Shown: positions 1-11,347 of the stretch, piece by piece
How the letters are laid out: each line of letters begins with the position of its first letter
Position numbering within the stretch: the stretch's first letter is position 1
Assembly (NCBI GenBank): GCA_026874595.1
Contig: CM049321.1
Span: forward strand, 6,192,979 to 6,256,978
DNA length: 64,000 nucleotides
Direction of reading: 5' to 3'
From: Sipunculus nudus
Lineage: Eukaryota; Annelida; Sipuncula; Golfingiida; Sipunculidae
The notes under the pieces: model-generated
Database searches by the model: none
The model's input: only the letters and a program-made list of their open reading frames with translations
Told to the model about the DNA's origin: nothing
Position numbers and translations under genes: made by a program

Positions 1-697
1 TGAGCGTCGTTAATATGAACATCTTGGTGACAACGACTTTGTTCGGATAAAAGGCGATTCACTGCTAATTGTTATTTAAACGTCAGTTCAATTGAAATGT
101 GTGTGAAAATAAAACAAAACACCAATGATGAATAAAAAGACAAAATCGGTTTACATTAATATTATTTGGTTATGTTAATATAAAGTCAATATTGGTCATG
201 TGTAACTGTTAACTTGCAGAAGTTCACGGAGCAAGAGGTGAGTATTTTTTAAACACGACATTTGGGTATCAATCTGTACATCTGATGTTTGTCACATTAA
301 GTTTCAAATCTGATATATGTACTTGTCTGTAATTCGCAGAAGAGCACATATCGACGATAAATATGGAGATAATGTAGAATTGAATTGTCAAAAGTGTAAG
401 CTTTTTTGTATTATAATAATAACATATATCTTTTGTGATGATAATTCAGCAAATAAAAGCCAAGGTGATTAACTTTGGCCTAAGTTAGAAATGGTCATTT
501 GTTAAAAATATAATGTTGGCGTGGATCCAAATGAAAGAGGGATCCAGTCTAATAACTGACTGGAATTACAGTTTCTGCGGGGATATTTTGAATGTTTAAC
601 AGAAGGGTATCATGTGTACCTATGAATACCTGTTGTTTATACATGTTTCCCTTCAGATGACAGCACAGGTACTGATGTAAGTCTCTTTTTTTCGCAG
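1..697 (+). other. Copy A: intron upstream of first visible vWFD exon
   Basis: Non-coding. The stretch from position 1 aligns by eye with copy C from about 60,917 (shared motif GACTTTGTTCGGATAAA followed by CGGCGATTCACTGC or its variant). In C this interval is the intron between the signal-peptide exon and the first vWFD exon, so the promoter, 5'UTR and signal-peptide exon of A should lie left of the window. An 18-base AG/GT-flanked segment at about 220-237 looks like a micro-exon but is rejected: its donor is lost in C and it would create a TAA in phase. Confidence 0.7.
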
Positions 698-930
698 ATA
701 TATGTTGCAAGCTGAGCGGTAACGGGAACTACAAACAATTCGACAATCCTCCGAGTGTACATTTTAGAAGCAACTGTGTGTACAATTTCGCATCTGACAT
801 AAATGGAGTATTTCAAATCTGGGTCGATCCTGAATTCCATAAAGATAACCCTAAAGTCAGCTTCGCAAATAGTACGATCATTCATTATGACGGCAAGACG
901 TACTATCTCAACTACACGGAAGTCCAGTTG
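698..930 (+). CDS. Copy A exon: N-terminal half of vWFD domain 1
   Basis: Exon of a secreted two-vWFD protein. It is bounded by a pyrimidine-rich acceptor (TTTTTTTCGCAG) and a donor (GTATGTCGG). It is 233 nt: 2 nt complete a codon begun in the previous exon, then 77 full codons, ending in phase 0. The product begins ICCKLSGNGNYKQFD, carries SNCVYNFASD and ends YYLNYTEVQL, the cysteine / GxGxYxxFD / C-x-Y-x-(L/F)-A start of a vWFD module (family knowledge). Copies B (32,487-32,718, -) and C (61,608-61,840, +) carry nearly the same exon. There is no frame lesion here, unlike B. A start at the internal Met would be wrong because the conserved reading frame begins earlier. Identification as vWFD is strong; biological role unknown. 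Confidence 0.88.
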
Positions 931-3315
931 GTATGTCGGAACTTTGTTTTAATTCTATATGTTTCTGTCTAATTTATTAGAAACCTATTGTTCATGTCAT
1001 TCCAAAATGTATAACTTATGTTTCCGCCAAAGATAAAATAAAATTTGCTACATGTGTTATTTTCAAATTCATATACGGGAAAACAAGAACATTGATCCCT
1101 TATGTTTATTTCATATTTGACCAAGCATTTTTTAGGTGAAAGCATGGGTAATTTATGTAAGGTTTTCTATTGGAAGAAATGAAGCGTCCAGTGTTTACAT
1201 CTATCTCTTTACCACTAATATTATCCTTTCTGTATGTTTGCTTGTCCGAGAATTTCCACAGAAAAAGGCCATGACTGTGGGCCTTTTATCTATCAGCGTC
1301 AGTCATATGCCTTAACTGACATAACTTACACCAATTTGGCCCTTCCACTTGCAAACAATTGAATTCCTGCAACATCACACGGCGCTCGCCATTGCTGACC
1401 TTCACCTTGGCCCATCATAACAACGACGTGTATAGGTTGGTTCCATATCCGACACTGGATATCGCTTCATTACTCGTCTGCGGAGTTTGCTACGAATGGA
1501 GAACCAATCGGAGGCAATACACCCGTCCTCTGCTACTGGACCTAACAGGTCCTATTGCCCTTGTAACTCTCTAAACGTAAACGTATGTAAGTTTAAGGAT
1601 CCTGTCTGTGTTACTTGCACCTCGTGCACCTTCGTCAAACTCCACCATGGGTAAATATTCAAGGTGTTCAATGTGGCTTCACAATCCTAGTTCATATGTT
1701 TTATACGTTGCCATTGGCGAATTTCATGTACCCCCCCCCCCCCTCCCGGCGAGCTGTTACATCTCTCATTTTTTTCTCCTGCTTTCCCCTTAAATTCGTA
1801 TTTAATTTTAAAAGTATATATATCTATTTTTTATTTCCCAGCAATTAGATTTTTAAGTTTTCCACATTTTTTGTACTTTCTAATACGTTGAGGATTTTAA
1901 TAAACGGCTCTGCATATGATCTGCTCCGTTAATTAACATATTTGTCTTCAAGAGTAAAGGGGGGCGCACTCGCACACACACAGGCTTGTAAATATTGCGT
2001 CCGATAAATTTCAAGAATATTGTTGTATGTATGATACAGTTCAAACATATATACTCACATTTCAAATACATAGCAATTACGATTTTAAGAAAATAAAATA
2101 TTATTATTCCTGTATAAGTTTAAATTCTAAATGAGGTTTAGCTATAACATTAATAGTAAACTCATAAATGGAACCAAAGTCTATCAATACATTTATCCAG
2201 ATGTTTCATTTGAAATCTCTGAATAGCGGGGGAGGAGGGTTACATTGACCATCCACCCTTGTAAAAAATGGGGGAAATATATAACCCCTCACCCATCTCC
2301 CCATATATTGACGCCCCTTGATAGAAATAAATTACAAATAACTGTTTATACTGTTGGAGAAGGTCTTTCCATTCTTACACTCAGCTAGGTAATTAGAAGA
2401 AGGAACTACTACTTCATAGTGATGCTAATTTTATAGAAGTATAAATATTTATGCGGGTCTACCATAAAGTGTGACTATGTAATGCAAAGATATTCAAAAC
2501 AATACTAGCTGAGGAACAGAAATACCTCATTTTTATAGGTGCTTTTGAATGCCCTATTTAAATTTCATATTCAAAAATATGTTCAATATGTGGAGGAGAC
2601 CTAAGACCTATTTTTTTATAGCAAGCTTTTCACCAAATTTTCCATAGATTTTTAGTTGATTAAATTGCGAAAACATAAATGAACTTAAGTTTTGCTGTCA
2701 AGAACAATTCTTAAAAAGTTTCTTTAACGTTTCTAAGAGTTTCCAAAAAAAATGTATATAAACACCGCAATGTTATTAAAAAAAATTATCCTAGGTGATT
2801 GGCTGCATGAATGTTGAATTATCATTTGTTGTAAAACATCCACAATTCAGGTTGGTTCGACTTGCCAGGTAACCTTGTTAAATATGTTTCGTTTATTTGG
2901 TTCACCACAAATGTAAAACGGGGGGGGGGGGGTAAAGAAATAAAGCAGCCTATGTAAGCATTGATCGTGGTTTTCCGTCCTATTTCTATGAAGGTGTCAA
3001 GGGATTGTCGTAAGTTTATACACTCCAGATATCGGAATAGGGTCCCTAAATATAAATACAATATAAACAAAACCGACGAATATTAATACCTATACCTAGG
3101 TGCACCTAATACATACACCATGGATCGATCAGAACTTTCCTAAACAATTCGAAGGTACTGTTGGAGAAATTATTGAAATATATTTGTGTTGTGTGTTTAG
3201 AATTATTAAGATGTTTAGAACAATCAAATTATCCAAACAGTTCTCGGATAAATATTTTTTTAGATAAAAAATGGTAAGATACATATATTATATATAGCTA
3301 TAATTCACATTACAG
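931..3315 (+). other. Copy A intron with a segment shared with copy B
   Basis: Intron between the two halves of vWFD1. Positions about 1,340-1,860 align by eye with the reverse complement of about 28,850-29,810 in copy B, in the equivalent intron: GTCTGCGGAGTTTGC, then the ACC/GGTCC stretch, then TTTTATACGTTG and an AGCAATTAG end. The rest is AT-rich, with a C-run near 1,731-1,744 and a 13-G run at 2,920-2,932. No further exon seen. Confidence 0.6.
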
Positions 3316-3530
3316 CCCAACGGCACGGTTGCCCCTATTCTGGGCTTCCCCACCCAAGATGATGGCAACATTCGCATAGAGAGCATCGGAGGAAACATAA
3401 AGTTTACGATTATACCTGAGGATGTGGAAATCTTTTGGCATGGGGCTTATTATCTGAAGGTCTGTGTAGGAGATCAATGGAGACAAAATCCGAGCACGAT
3501 GAACGGTTTATGTGGAAACAACAACGGAGA
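3316..3530 (+). CDS. Copy A exon: C-terminal half of vWFD domain 1 (GLCGNNNG)
   Basis: Follows acceptor ATTCACATTACAG and ends at donor GTGAGT. It is 215 nt, starting in phase 0 (matching the previous exon) and ending with 2 nt of a codon. The product starts PNGTVAPILGF, contains VEIFWHGAYYLKVCV and ends NGLCGNNNGD. GLCGN-x-NG is the hallmark of the vWFD family, associated in known proteins with the D-domain disulphide/assembly motif. The last codon GA+C gives Asp across the splice to 4,179, a good check of the model. I could not find this exon in copy B, where the equivalent intron seems to have lost it; in C it would lie beyond the window. Confidence 0.88.
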
Positions 3531-4178
3531 GTGAGTTTTAAGCCGGTCAGGTCGATATGTTTTACTATAGCCATAAGGAAGGACTAGAAAATATGTGGGA
3601 CGGTCGTTGTTTAACCCATCTGGCGGTGAATAATGCAACTAATTCTCACACTTCGTGACATCAGGCATCACTTTGAGTCTTCGAAGAAGTTTTCGAATCA
3701 ATTATGTCTTTCGAGAGATTAAATTACGTGTTGGTACATTTCAATAACAGATACAATAACCAACAATCCGATCTATGCGAGTCTATCTCCGGGTTGCATT
3801 TTGCCAAATTTTATCTAGATATAGTTCATTTGAACTTAACCTAGCTGCCAGACACAGCCTTTTGCCATGCGTAGCAGCTAAGATATGTTATGCTGATTTT
3901 AATATAACATTTCAATCATTCTGATTATTCAACAGCACTATACTAAAGAGATAATGATGAGGTAATAAATTATCTTTAGCTTACAAACTAAACTGGAGAA
4001 AAATATCGTTCTCATTTCATATGATTGGTTCGCTGGCATGAAGATCTCTAACATTCTCGTTCACTCATATCAGGTAGATATGAAAAACGTATATTCATTT
4101 ATATAAACATATTACTAATAATATGTAAACTGTATGTGGGATAAGAGCTTCAGGAGATGAAAGATATATTTTTTGTAG
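3531..4178 (+). other. Copy A intron
   Basis: Non-coding interval between two exons of vWFD1. No repeat or regulatory signal recognised. Confidence 0.6.
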
Positions 4179-4277
4179 CAAAACTGATGATCTGGTCACT
4201 AGCGATGGCGAGGTTCTCCTGGAAAGAAACTTTGATACGTACAAAAAATTCGGCGAATGCTGGAATGTCACGGATGG
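4179..4277 (+). CDS. Copy A exon: end of vWFD domain 1 (FGECWNVTDG)
   Basis: 99-nt exon after acceptor TTTTTTGTAG, ending at donor GTATGT. The reading frame imposed by the preceding exon is open and gives KTDDLVTSDGEVLLE then KKFGECWNVTDG. The pattern D-D-L-x-T-x-D-G ... F-G-x-x-W-x-V directly after GLCGNxNG is typical of the tail of a vWFD module. The exon ends with 2 nt of a codon, matching the 1-nt start phase of the vWFD2 exon seen in copy B at 27,460. No equivalent found in B. Confidence 0.85.
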
Positions 4278-6159
4278 GTATGTTTATGAAAAGATTCTAT
4301 TATCACATATCATTTCATTCACACAAACTAAGACAAGCATACACGTACAGGCCCAGTGTAGAATGGAAACTGTCTGTAAGAGCAACCTTAAGTGAAACGG
4401 AAGCATTCACATAGGTCTTACCTGATCTTTCTAATAAGAACAACATCGAACTAAGACCACATATGACCAGTCCGGGGGGGGGGGGGGAGTTCTTTTAACA
4501 CAGGTTTCACTTTATATATTCAGTTAGGCTGTAACGATGCACCGATGCACCGCCTCATCGCGACACAGAATCAAGTATGCTTCACTTCTCTCAATAATAG
4601 CGACATCTGTTGGAGATACAAACACTAAGGGCTTGTGTCCATAATATCGACAGAAAATGTGGTATTTTATATAGCTCTTAAGAAAATTATATCCTTACGT
4701 TGTGCTGTTCCTATTGAAGTAACCGGCATTTATCTGGATTAAAATAACAATACTTGAAACGCTAGATCAGAGAAGACGACCGCCAGGTGCAGTGCACCAG
4801 CTCGTGGAAATGGTGTATATATATATATTCGGGTGTGTATCCTATTATTTTTAATTAATCCATCAAATTTTTACACTTGTCATTATAGGTGCCACGGGGA
4901 CACAATTCCAGGTGAGTACTTTGTTTTTAAGTTTTGGTGGGGGATGACGGCCTCCAACTTAAAAACCTTTATCTATGAAGTTCTCAAGGTGACATCCTTT
5001 GTGGAAAGGGCTATCCAGTGTTTCAATATTACAAGTACCCTAGTGTCTTCTAGGCCAGCCAACACTGGTGTACACCCCCAGCACGTTACCATTCCCCCCT
5101 CCCCCGGAACCAGGCGTGCTGTACAGGTTGTGCATCTGGAAAAATCATCCACTAAGGAACATTATTCTGCATTCGCATCTACAGTGGTGCGCGGTGGCGT
5201 CATTATAAGGGTTCTGTGCTTGTGACCCACGGGTGTTGAACCGCGTCCCAAACTAACCGCCTCGTGCGCTAGGTCCTTAGCAAAAGTCTATACCACAAAG
5301 GTGCGCTCTCATTACCAGGGTGTAAAGGGGTTCTGGTCATTTGAGGCAGGCAAATGTAGTTGAAATGCGCTATTGGGTAACATTATAGTTTATTGGGTTG
5401 TATGCACTAGCACTTGTCAAAATGGGTGATGGGGTGGTGGGTGGAGGGGGGGGGGGGGGGGGAGGGTGCTTGGAATCGATATAAACAGGCTCAGAACTAA
5501 AGACGAATAGTTCATTTCTGCCCTTAGATTGATGCTGTTGCTATTAACAGTATTTTTATCCTGCTGTAAAGGTGAACTGTTAAAAACGCATTTATGTCAA
5601 TCATACTATATTTAATCTCTTGCATGGACTTGATTATTTATCAGTTTTACTTTCCATAGTATTGTATGTTTCAATTAAGCCTTTGTGCTTTTTATTGTAC
5701 AGCACTTTACGCAGGTTTTTTTTCTGGATTTAGCGCTTTATAAATATTTACAATAAAAATAAAAATAAAAAAGAATAAAAATAAAAATATAATAATAATA
5801 AAAATGAGCGCTGGAGGACCCCTTCCCATATATTTTGCACATTTTGGGAATTAGCAACTAAAAGTAAAGATAATTAGTTTGATTAACGATAAAATATGCT
5901 AAAACTACAGTTGGCCAGGGCTTTTTATATTAGCCACCTGCCGCCCCCCACACCCCACCCCCATTCCACATCAGAGAGGATCAGGGAGGAGGGTTCAGGG
6001 GGTCCGGTTCACCTCCACCCTCTTTTAGCCATTTTAACCTTGTTATCAAGGGTTTCAGACCATTTTCCTGACCTGGACCTCCTCCCTTCCCTTCCTTTCC
6101 GGAGGACCCTTCTAAGGTTTTTTCCGTAGTCCTCCAGGATTGGACCCCTATTTTTCATA

Positions 6160-6182
6160 AATCCTGGATCCGCCCCTGCACA
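6160..6182 (-). repeat. DNA-transposon-like terminal sequence
   Basis: Read on -, CAGGGGCGGATCCAGGATTT resembles the terminal inverted repeats of many small non-autonomous DNA transposons in marine invertebrates (recollection of the general type, not a database match). The C/T-rich stretch to its left (about 5,920-6,160) may be the body. I did not find a convincing partner end. Confidence 0.3.
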
Positions 6183-6778
6183 TTGTGACAGATGCCTGTC
6201 CCATTTCACCCAAGCGTATTTCCACAGATATTCTATAAAGGTCGATTTAAGATCGACTCTTAAAAATGATCTTTTTTTATATGATTTATATAAGTCGTAA
6301 ACTCGTAAAAGTCTTAAACAATTGGCCAGATTTCACGTACATCATCTTCAAAACGTGGTGCTTTATGCAGAATGTGTGGTTTCTCACCTGAGGTTTATTT
6401 CTTAGGATCTATAAGGGCCTAATTCAGTCACAGTCTGACAACGGCAAGACAATATGAGGGTAAGCAAGTGCTAACAGTTTTAACAAATTGCAGACATTTC
6501 AAAGACGTGCCCTTCGTATTATCTGCCAGTTATTTGATAATAATATAATGAAATGACCTAAGAAAATTTCTGTCGTTCACTATTTTTATAAATGCATTAT
6601 AAATGCAAATAAACTTTTTTTATAAATGCATTTTTTTCTATGCATTATCCTTTGGGAGGTATACAAGCAATATCTGATTTGATTCAACTGCACGTGTCGA
6701 ACGGCTTCTGTGGCCGGAGGCGGGATGGGGGGATGGGATGAGGTATGTTCAAATTTCACCTAAGGCATTATGATTTAT

Positions 6779-6985
6779 CACGGTAGGCAATATCCAAGGG
6801 TGTGCGCTCTGCAGGCTTACTGGGAAGGTCGTGCCCAACAAACGTGCGTCGCTTAAAACCAAGTGCGGGTCCCCGATTGATATGACCCAATAGTGGGCAC
6901 GAGGACACCCACAGGGTACACTAGGAGGTGCACTAATCACCGGGCCTGGTTACCACCAGGATATAAAATAAAAGGAAGCGTGTGA
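6779..6985 (+). repeat. SINE fragment lacking its tRNA head
   Basis: Shares the body of the SINE at 13,440-13,712: GCGCTCTGCAGGCTTA, TGGGAAGG-CGTGCCCAAC, then GGGCCTGGTTA-C-CCAGGA-ATAAA and GAGGAAGCG/AAAGGAAGCG at the end. The tRNA-like head with its A and B boxes is absent, so this copy is 5'-truncated or eroded. It lies in the long intron of copy A. Confidence 0.75.
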
Positions 6986-7587
6986 CACAGCAGTGTCAAG
7001 TAGTCCGAAACCGGAATGGAATTCTGCAGACTTACGTATACTTATTCAAGCTTGCATAAGAACAATTGACACGACTATCATTTTTTGAAAGAAAAAGAAA
7101 AAAAAATTAATTAATCCATTTGCGTTATAATTAAGGAAACATGTATCTTTTATTTGGTTTCATAATATAACTGTTTTGTGTTATATCTAAATGTTCTGGT
7201 GTACGAATGATTTGGATTTTATTTTTTTTTATATGCCAGGGTCAGATGATATGGTACCTTATAAGCAATACAAAAACACACACGCACACACACACATATT
7301 TATATGATATCTGACGGTGGTTACACTTAGCAATTGTGATGGAACTCCTCTGTAACCATGCAGTGTCGGGAATGGTGCAAGGGAGCCATTTCACATACTT
7401 TCGCAATATGAGAAATTTGACATTATTTTGCAAAGGGTCAATCACATTACCATCTTTTCTTAAACTACGCCACTGAATGTGGCCTACGAAAAACCAGCCA
7501 AGCACCAGCGCCCAAAATCACGCAGCCCTTCCAAAACGCGAAAACAGGTAATATGCCACTATGAATGACCAGTGTTGTATCACAGGG

Positions 7588-8085
7588 TATTTATTACGGC
7601 TGCGCAATATTATCGATATATCGGGTTATCGCGAAACGGTGATTCGCATTTTGAGTATCGCGGTGGGATTTTTATATATCGATATCTGTCGATATTTCGT
7701 TAAACGTGTCTAAAACTGAGTTTCTGTAGAGTTATTATATTTCTGTTACAAATATAGAAATCATCATTGATTGGGACAAATCAGAGGCTACATGTGAAAG
7801 GCGTTATCGTGTCTTTGGACAATTAGTAGGGAATGTTCAAGTTGGCCTGATATACCATATCTCTTAGTTCCATCTAAGGGAATATACATGTCTGTCCTAT
7901 GATTTTTGGGGATGCGAGAATATTTCTAGACATTAAAGAAAACGAAGTGCCGAACACGGTCATAATTTTTTGTTTGTCAATTTTACATAATAAACATAGT
8001 GCGATATGTTTCACAATACGATAACACGTATCACAATATATTGCAATACTAAATTTGTAGGCGATATGCAGCCCTAATATTTATT
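7588..8085. mobile_element. hAT-like MITE with 8-bp target duplication
   Basis: An element of about 482 bp (7,596-8,077) lies between identical 8-bp repeats TATTTATT at 7,588-7,595 and 8,078-8,085. Its ends are imperfect inverted repeats: GGCTGCGCAATAT on the left and GGGCTGCATAT read inward from the right. An 8-bp duplication and GGGCTG-type ends fit the hAT superfamily (family knowledge). It has no transposase frame, so it is non-autonomous. The inside is rich in CGATAT motifs. A degenerate relative lies at 51,935-52,280. Confidence 0.75.
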
Positions 8086-8149
8086 ACTCCAGATAAACTG
8101 CAGTTTGTTTTTTACTCATGAGGGCCACACGCCCTGAATATTGATGAAT

Positions 8150-8240
8150 GACTTGAGTTCTGTTGCGACTAAAGTCCGGACTATAGTCCACTTTTTAAAA
8201 AGTCGGACTTAAGGACTCGAAAAATTAAGCCAAGATCATC
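8150..8240. repeat. AGTCCGGACT-type short inverted motif repeat
   Basis: AAAGTCCGGACTATAGTCCA followed by AAGTCGGACTTAAGGACTCG forms overlapping short palindromes. Similar AGTCCGAGTC motifs recur at 25,605-25,745 and 45,040-45,075, suggesting decayed copies of one DNA-transposon-like family. Confidence 0.35.
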
Positions 8241-9480
8241 TAGCTTACAGTAAAAAAAGACAAATGGGAAACATTATATAACGATTGTATGCATTGTGGA
8301 CTATAACAAAAATATAAAACCAGGTAAGACCATACACAAATCAAGTTTTATCGCCTTGTCAGAAGCTAAACCTTACTGATTTACGGGCTGGCAACCGCTC
8401 GTGGATATACTGCCAGTCTATTATAGTTAAATGTGGTAAAAACGGAGCCTAGAACAAATCGCGGCGGTAACTGAGTTTCACCATATGTCGATTAAATGTT
8501 TAGCCCCTGACCACGTCTAAATGACTTAACTAAATACTGGCCAGTGGCCCTCGTCTAAATCGTTCAATTACCAGCGGAAGAGAGGGCATATATTTGCGCC
8601 CATCTCTCAGGGCCAGCCTAATTTACAATAAGGTGGCCTATTAATGGGTCATTCAAAATATAGGTAAGAGGGGTGGCTGGTATAGGCCTTATGTTTTACA
8701 GAGTCGCGTCGTGTTCACGCATAGACGTTGCGACGTGAGTCAGATCACCTCAGCTATTAAATGTTTGACCTGTCTGGTCTGGTCGCAACGAAATGCCGGC
8801 CTTAACACGTTACAACTGAAGAAACTGGCACAAATTAGCCCTCGAAGTCCAGACGGATATGGGGAAACCTGAACGAAACAGTGTTTTGTTTTAATGTTGA
8901 ACATCTGATAGTTCATGCAAACGTCAGCACGTGAAAAGGCTAATCATAATTGGAGTAAATGTGTGTGTAACGTTTATTCATAAAACATGAAGAAGTTATT
9001 TTTAATGAAATGACCAGATATACTGTTTTCTCATTAATGGAGTATCTGGCAAATGCATAAAAAAACAGATTTACCTGCAATTTCATTGATTCCTGCATAT
9101 CAATATAATCATGCTATTTTTTTTTCATTTTAAAGACAGGACATAATATCCACTATATATATACCCGCACTTTCAGCTATCAGGACATTCAAAAGATTAT
9201 GTTACCACGTGATATTAAACTTTGTGAAGTTTTACTAAAATTAGGAATTGTCCGTTCATTTTTTTATGTATGGACTATATAGTATATTTTATGCCTGGCT
9301 GTATCATATTTCACGTACATTGTCAAAAGCTGCGTTTTTACATCTTTTCTGTCTCGTTACAAAAAAAAAGATGTTACCACATTTGTTGATTATATTAATC
9401 GTCAGATGATGTTACAAAACGGTTGAATGAATATGATAAAAAATTAATATACTCAGCAAGAATAAAAAAAATATTGCTAC

Positions 9481-10090
9481 GTGCGTTTGCCAACAGGCGA
9501 CGTTGAAAAAGGAGATTTATGGATCAACAGCAAAAAACAGAGTACACCAACAGACATATCTCCGGCTTGCCAAGTTGGTTTATATGGCCCTTTCTCCTGT
9601 AGGGATTTGGGGTTTGGGAGCTTAAGACATCTACTTTCTTATTACCACAGTGCCAGGGCCTATTTAATACAACGAACAACAATCATGGTCTCCACGATGT
9701 ATGTTGATTTAATGAGATCTTTCAGGGAAAGGGCACTTAAACGTAGAGTGTCGTCATTGTCCTCTATGACATCACGACTCGCACTCCAAATATGGCAATA
9801 TCGTCATGTGGTACGTTCCTGTGTTAACCAACATGCAATAGACCCTGTTTTAACCCTGAAGCGCATTCCGAAGTTGTTTAAGCCGGGATTGCCCCTATAA
9901 ATTACTCAATTGTTCCTTGTATCACTGCCTAGCTATCCTTGAAATTTCATTAAACTCCGCTGAGAATTGTTTTGTATAATTGTGCTAACAGACAAAAATT
10001 CACGGACAAACAGGCACACAGACAACCACCCGCTGCCAAAAATAAATAAATAAATAACCCCCGCCGCTTGGTATGGCGGAGGTAAAATCA
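9481..10090 (+). repeat. Unclassified repeat with open frame and CCGCC...GGCGG end
   Basis: A frame of about 139 codons is open at 9,481-9,900, in unusually GC-rich sequence for this region, but I recognise no domain. It is followed by a tail with repeated GGACAAAC-type and CAGACAA motifs, then AATAAATAAATAAATAA and a small hairpin CCCGCCGC...TATGGCGGAGG. A related tail (TTCCTTGTATCA, repeated GACAAA, ACATGGCGGATGTAA) occurs at 33,078-33,215 next to copy B. Most likely the 3' end of a dispersed transposable element; identity unknown. Confidence 0.4.
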
Positions 10091-10392
10091 GTTGGTTAAA
10101 TCAACTGACTCGCGCACACTTGTTTTACGCCGTTCCTGAACCAGTGTTCTTACTGTTTTTAGATCAGATATAAAGCATTGCCATAAGGGTATCGAAATCT
10201 AGCCAGTCAAAAATTATTGTAAGTGCATCCCGTAATTCAATGTCAGTAATGATTTCAACCAGAATGCGTGTTGTTAAATAGACGCCAGAGCGGCTCGATG
10301 AAGAAAGGTATCTGAAAGTGTATCTGGGCGTGATAACTGATTAATTCATTAGAACTTTAATACATGCTCATGGGTATTTCTTTTATTTACAG

Positions 10393-10586
10393 GAGAATAC
10401 TCGTGTTGCACTCCCCTACGAGGATCCAGAGTTTGATTGCTACATAGATGACAATGACGTGCTTTGCTGCGATTCCCTGCAAGAACCTATGAGAATTTGC
10501 TCGCCTAAACCATTTTGTTACGACATCTGCTTTGATCATCAATTTGACACAATAGTGTCTGGCTTGTGTGGAAACTGCAATGGCGT
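10393..10586 (+). CDS. Copy A exon: central part of vWFD domain 2 (GLCGNCNG)
   Basis: Between acceptor TTTTATTTACAG and donor GTAAGT; 194 nt, phase 0 start, 2 nt left over at the end. The product includes LPYEDPEFDCYIDD, LCCDSLQEPMRICSP and ends SGLCGNCNGV, a second vWFD hallmark, here with Cys in place of the usual aromatic/Asn residue after GN and with several extra cysteines (inferred disulphide-rich, extracellular). Copy B has the same exon at 23,856-24,048 (-) but one base shorter and therefore broken. The frame here is intact. Confidence 0.87.
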
Positions 10587-11037
10587 GTAAGTGCATACTT
10601 AGCATCTAAAAGGATACCAACGTATTCCTGTTATTTTTTTAATCAGTAATATTTCAGGTTTGGCTCAAACAAGAGAAAAGCAGTTATGAAGAACAAACAT
10701 ACGTTAAATGGCTTTGCACTATGAGTCCCTTAAGAAAGTCCAAAGTGTTTGACCTAAATGTTAATGTTGAAATAAACTCATCAATCTATAAAGCATCTCC
10801 ACGCCGCGGAAGAACGGCTAAACTGAGATATCAGACCGAAACGGATGGCAGTTAGGGAAGGAGAACTGGAGTAGTTGAGTATAACTCAAACATAGTTATG
10901 ATATAAGTGCCCGTGAGGGTAAACATTGAACTAAAATTACTAGCACAAAAACAGAAATATTGTTGCTATTTCTTTGAGCATAGAATCTGTTATTGTATTG
11001 CTTGGCCATAATGTCCATTTGCATACATAACAAATAG

Positions 11038-11072
<35 letters not shown>

Positions 11073-11254
11073 ATACATATATATATATATGTTATTATTA
11101 TTATTATTATTATTATACAAAACCTGGTTTTTCATCAAGGTCCATAATGTGTCCAAAGGTTTCATCGTCAATAGGCGCTGCAGTCTGCGCTATGTCCGCT
11201 CAAGCTAGGGAATTCTGGCTTTCATGGCTTATATTTGATTTTGATGCATTTTAG
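10587..11254 (+). other. Copy A intron with (TA)n and (TTA)n
   Basis: Intron inside vWFD2. It holds a (TA)n tract at about 11,037-11,090, directly followed by (TTA)n at 11,091-11,116. No other feature recognised. Confidence 0.6.
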
Positions 11255-11347
11255 GGAAAACGACGACCTTATAACCAGGGAGGGTGAGGATGTGAACCAC
11301 GACCCTGACGGGCTGGAAAAATTTATAAACAGCTGGAAAGTAGGAGA
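11255..11347 (+). CDS. Copy A exon: end of vWFD domain 2 (INSWKVGE)
   Basis: 93 nt after acceptor TGATGCATTTTAG, ending at donor GTAAGTAAAT. In the imposed frame it reads VENDDLITREGED then GLEKFINSWKVG, the D-D-L-I-T-x-x-G ... F-x-x-S-W-x-V tail of a vWFD module. The length and phase equal those of copy B (23,166-23,258). It ends with 2 nt (GA) that join C of the last exon to give Asp. Confidence 0.87.

Larger units (their letters stand above)
4278..10392 (+). other. Copy A long intron (vWFD1 to vWFD2), repeat-rich
   Basis: About 6.1 kb. The exon for the first half of vWFD2, present in B at 27,229-27,460, should lie here but I could not recognise it. A possible start is 4,890, where acceptor CATTATAG is followed by codons for CHGDTIP, faintly like SHDIPDG in B, but similarity fades. 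Other contents: 14-G run at 4,474-4,487, 17-G run at 5,446-5,462, A-rich low complexity 5,750-5,803, a DNA-transposon-like end near 6,160-6,180, a SINE fragment, a hAT-like MITE and an unclassified repeat at 9.4-10.1 kb. Confidence 0.55.

Noticed and set aside
220-237. 18-nt AG/GT-flanked micro-exon candidate in copy A
   Set aside because: The donor is not conserved in copy C and the segment would introduce a TAA in the splice phase.
4833-5225. 130-codon open frame in copy A's long intron
   Set aside because: No recognised domain and no paralogue with the same frame; only its first few codons faintly resemble a vWFD2 exon.
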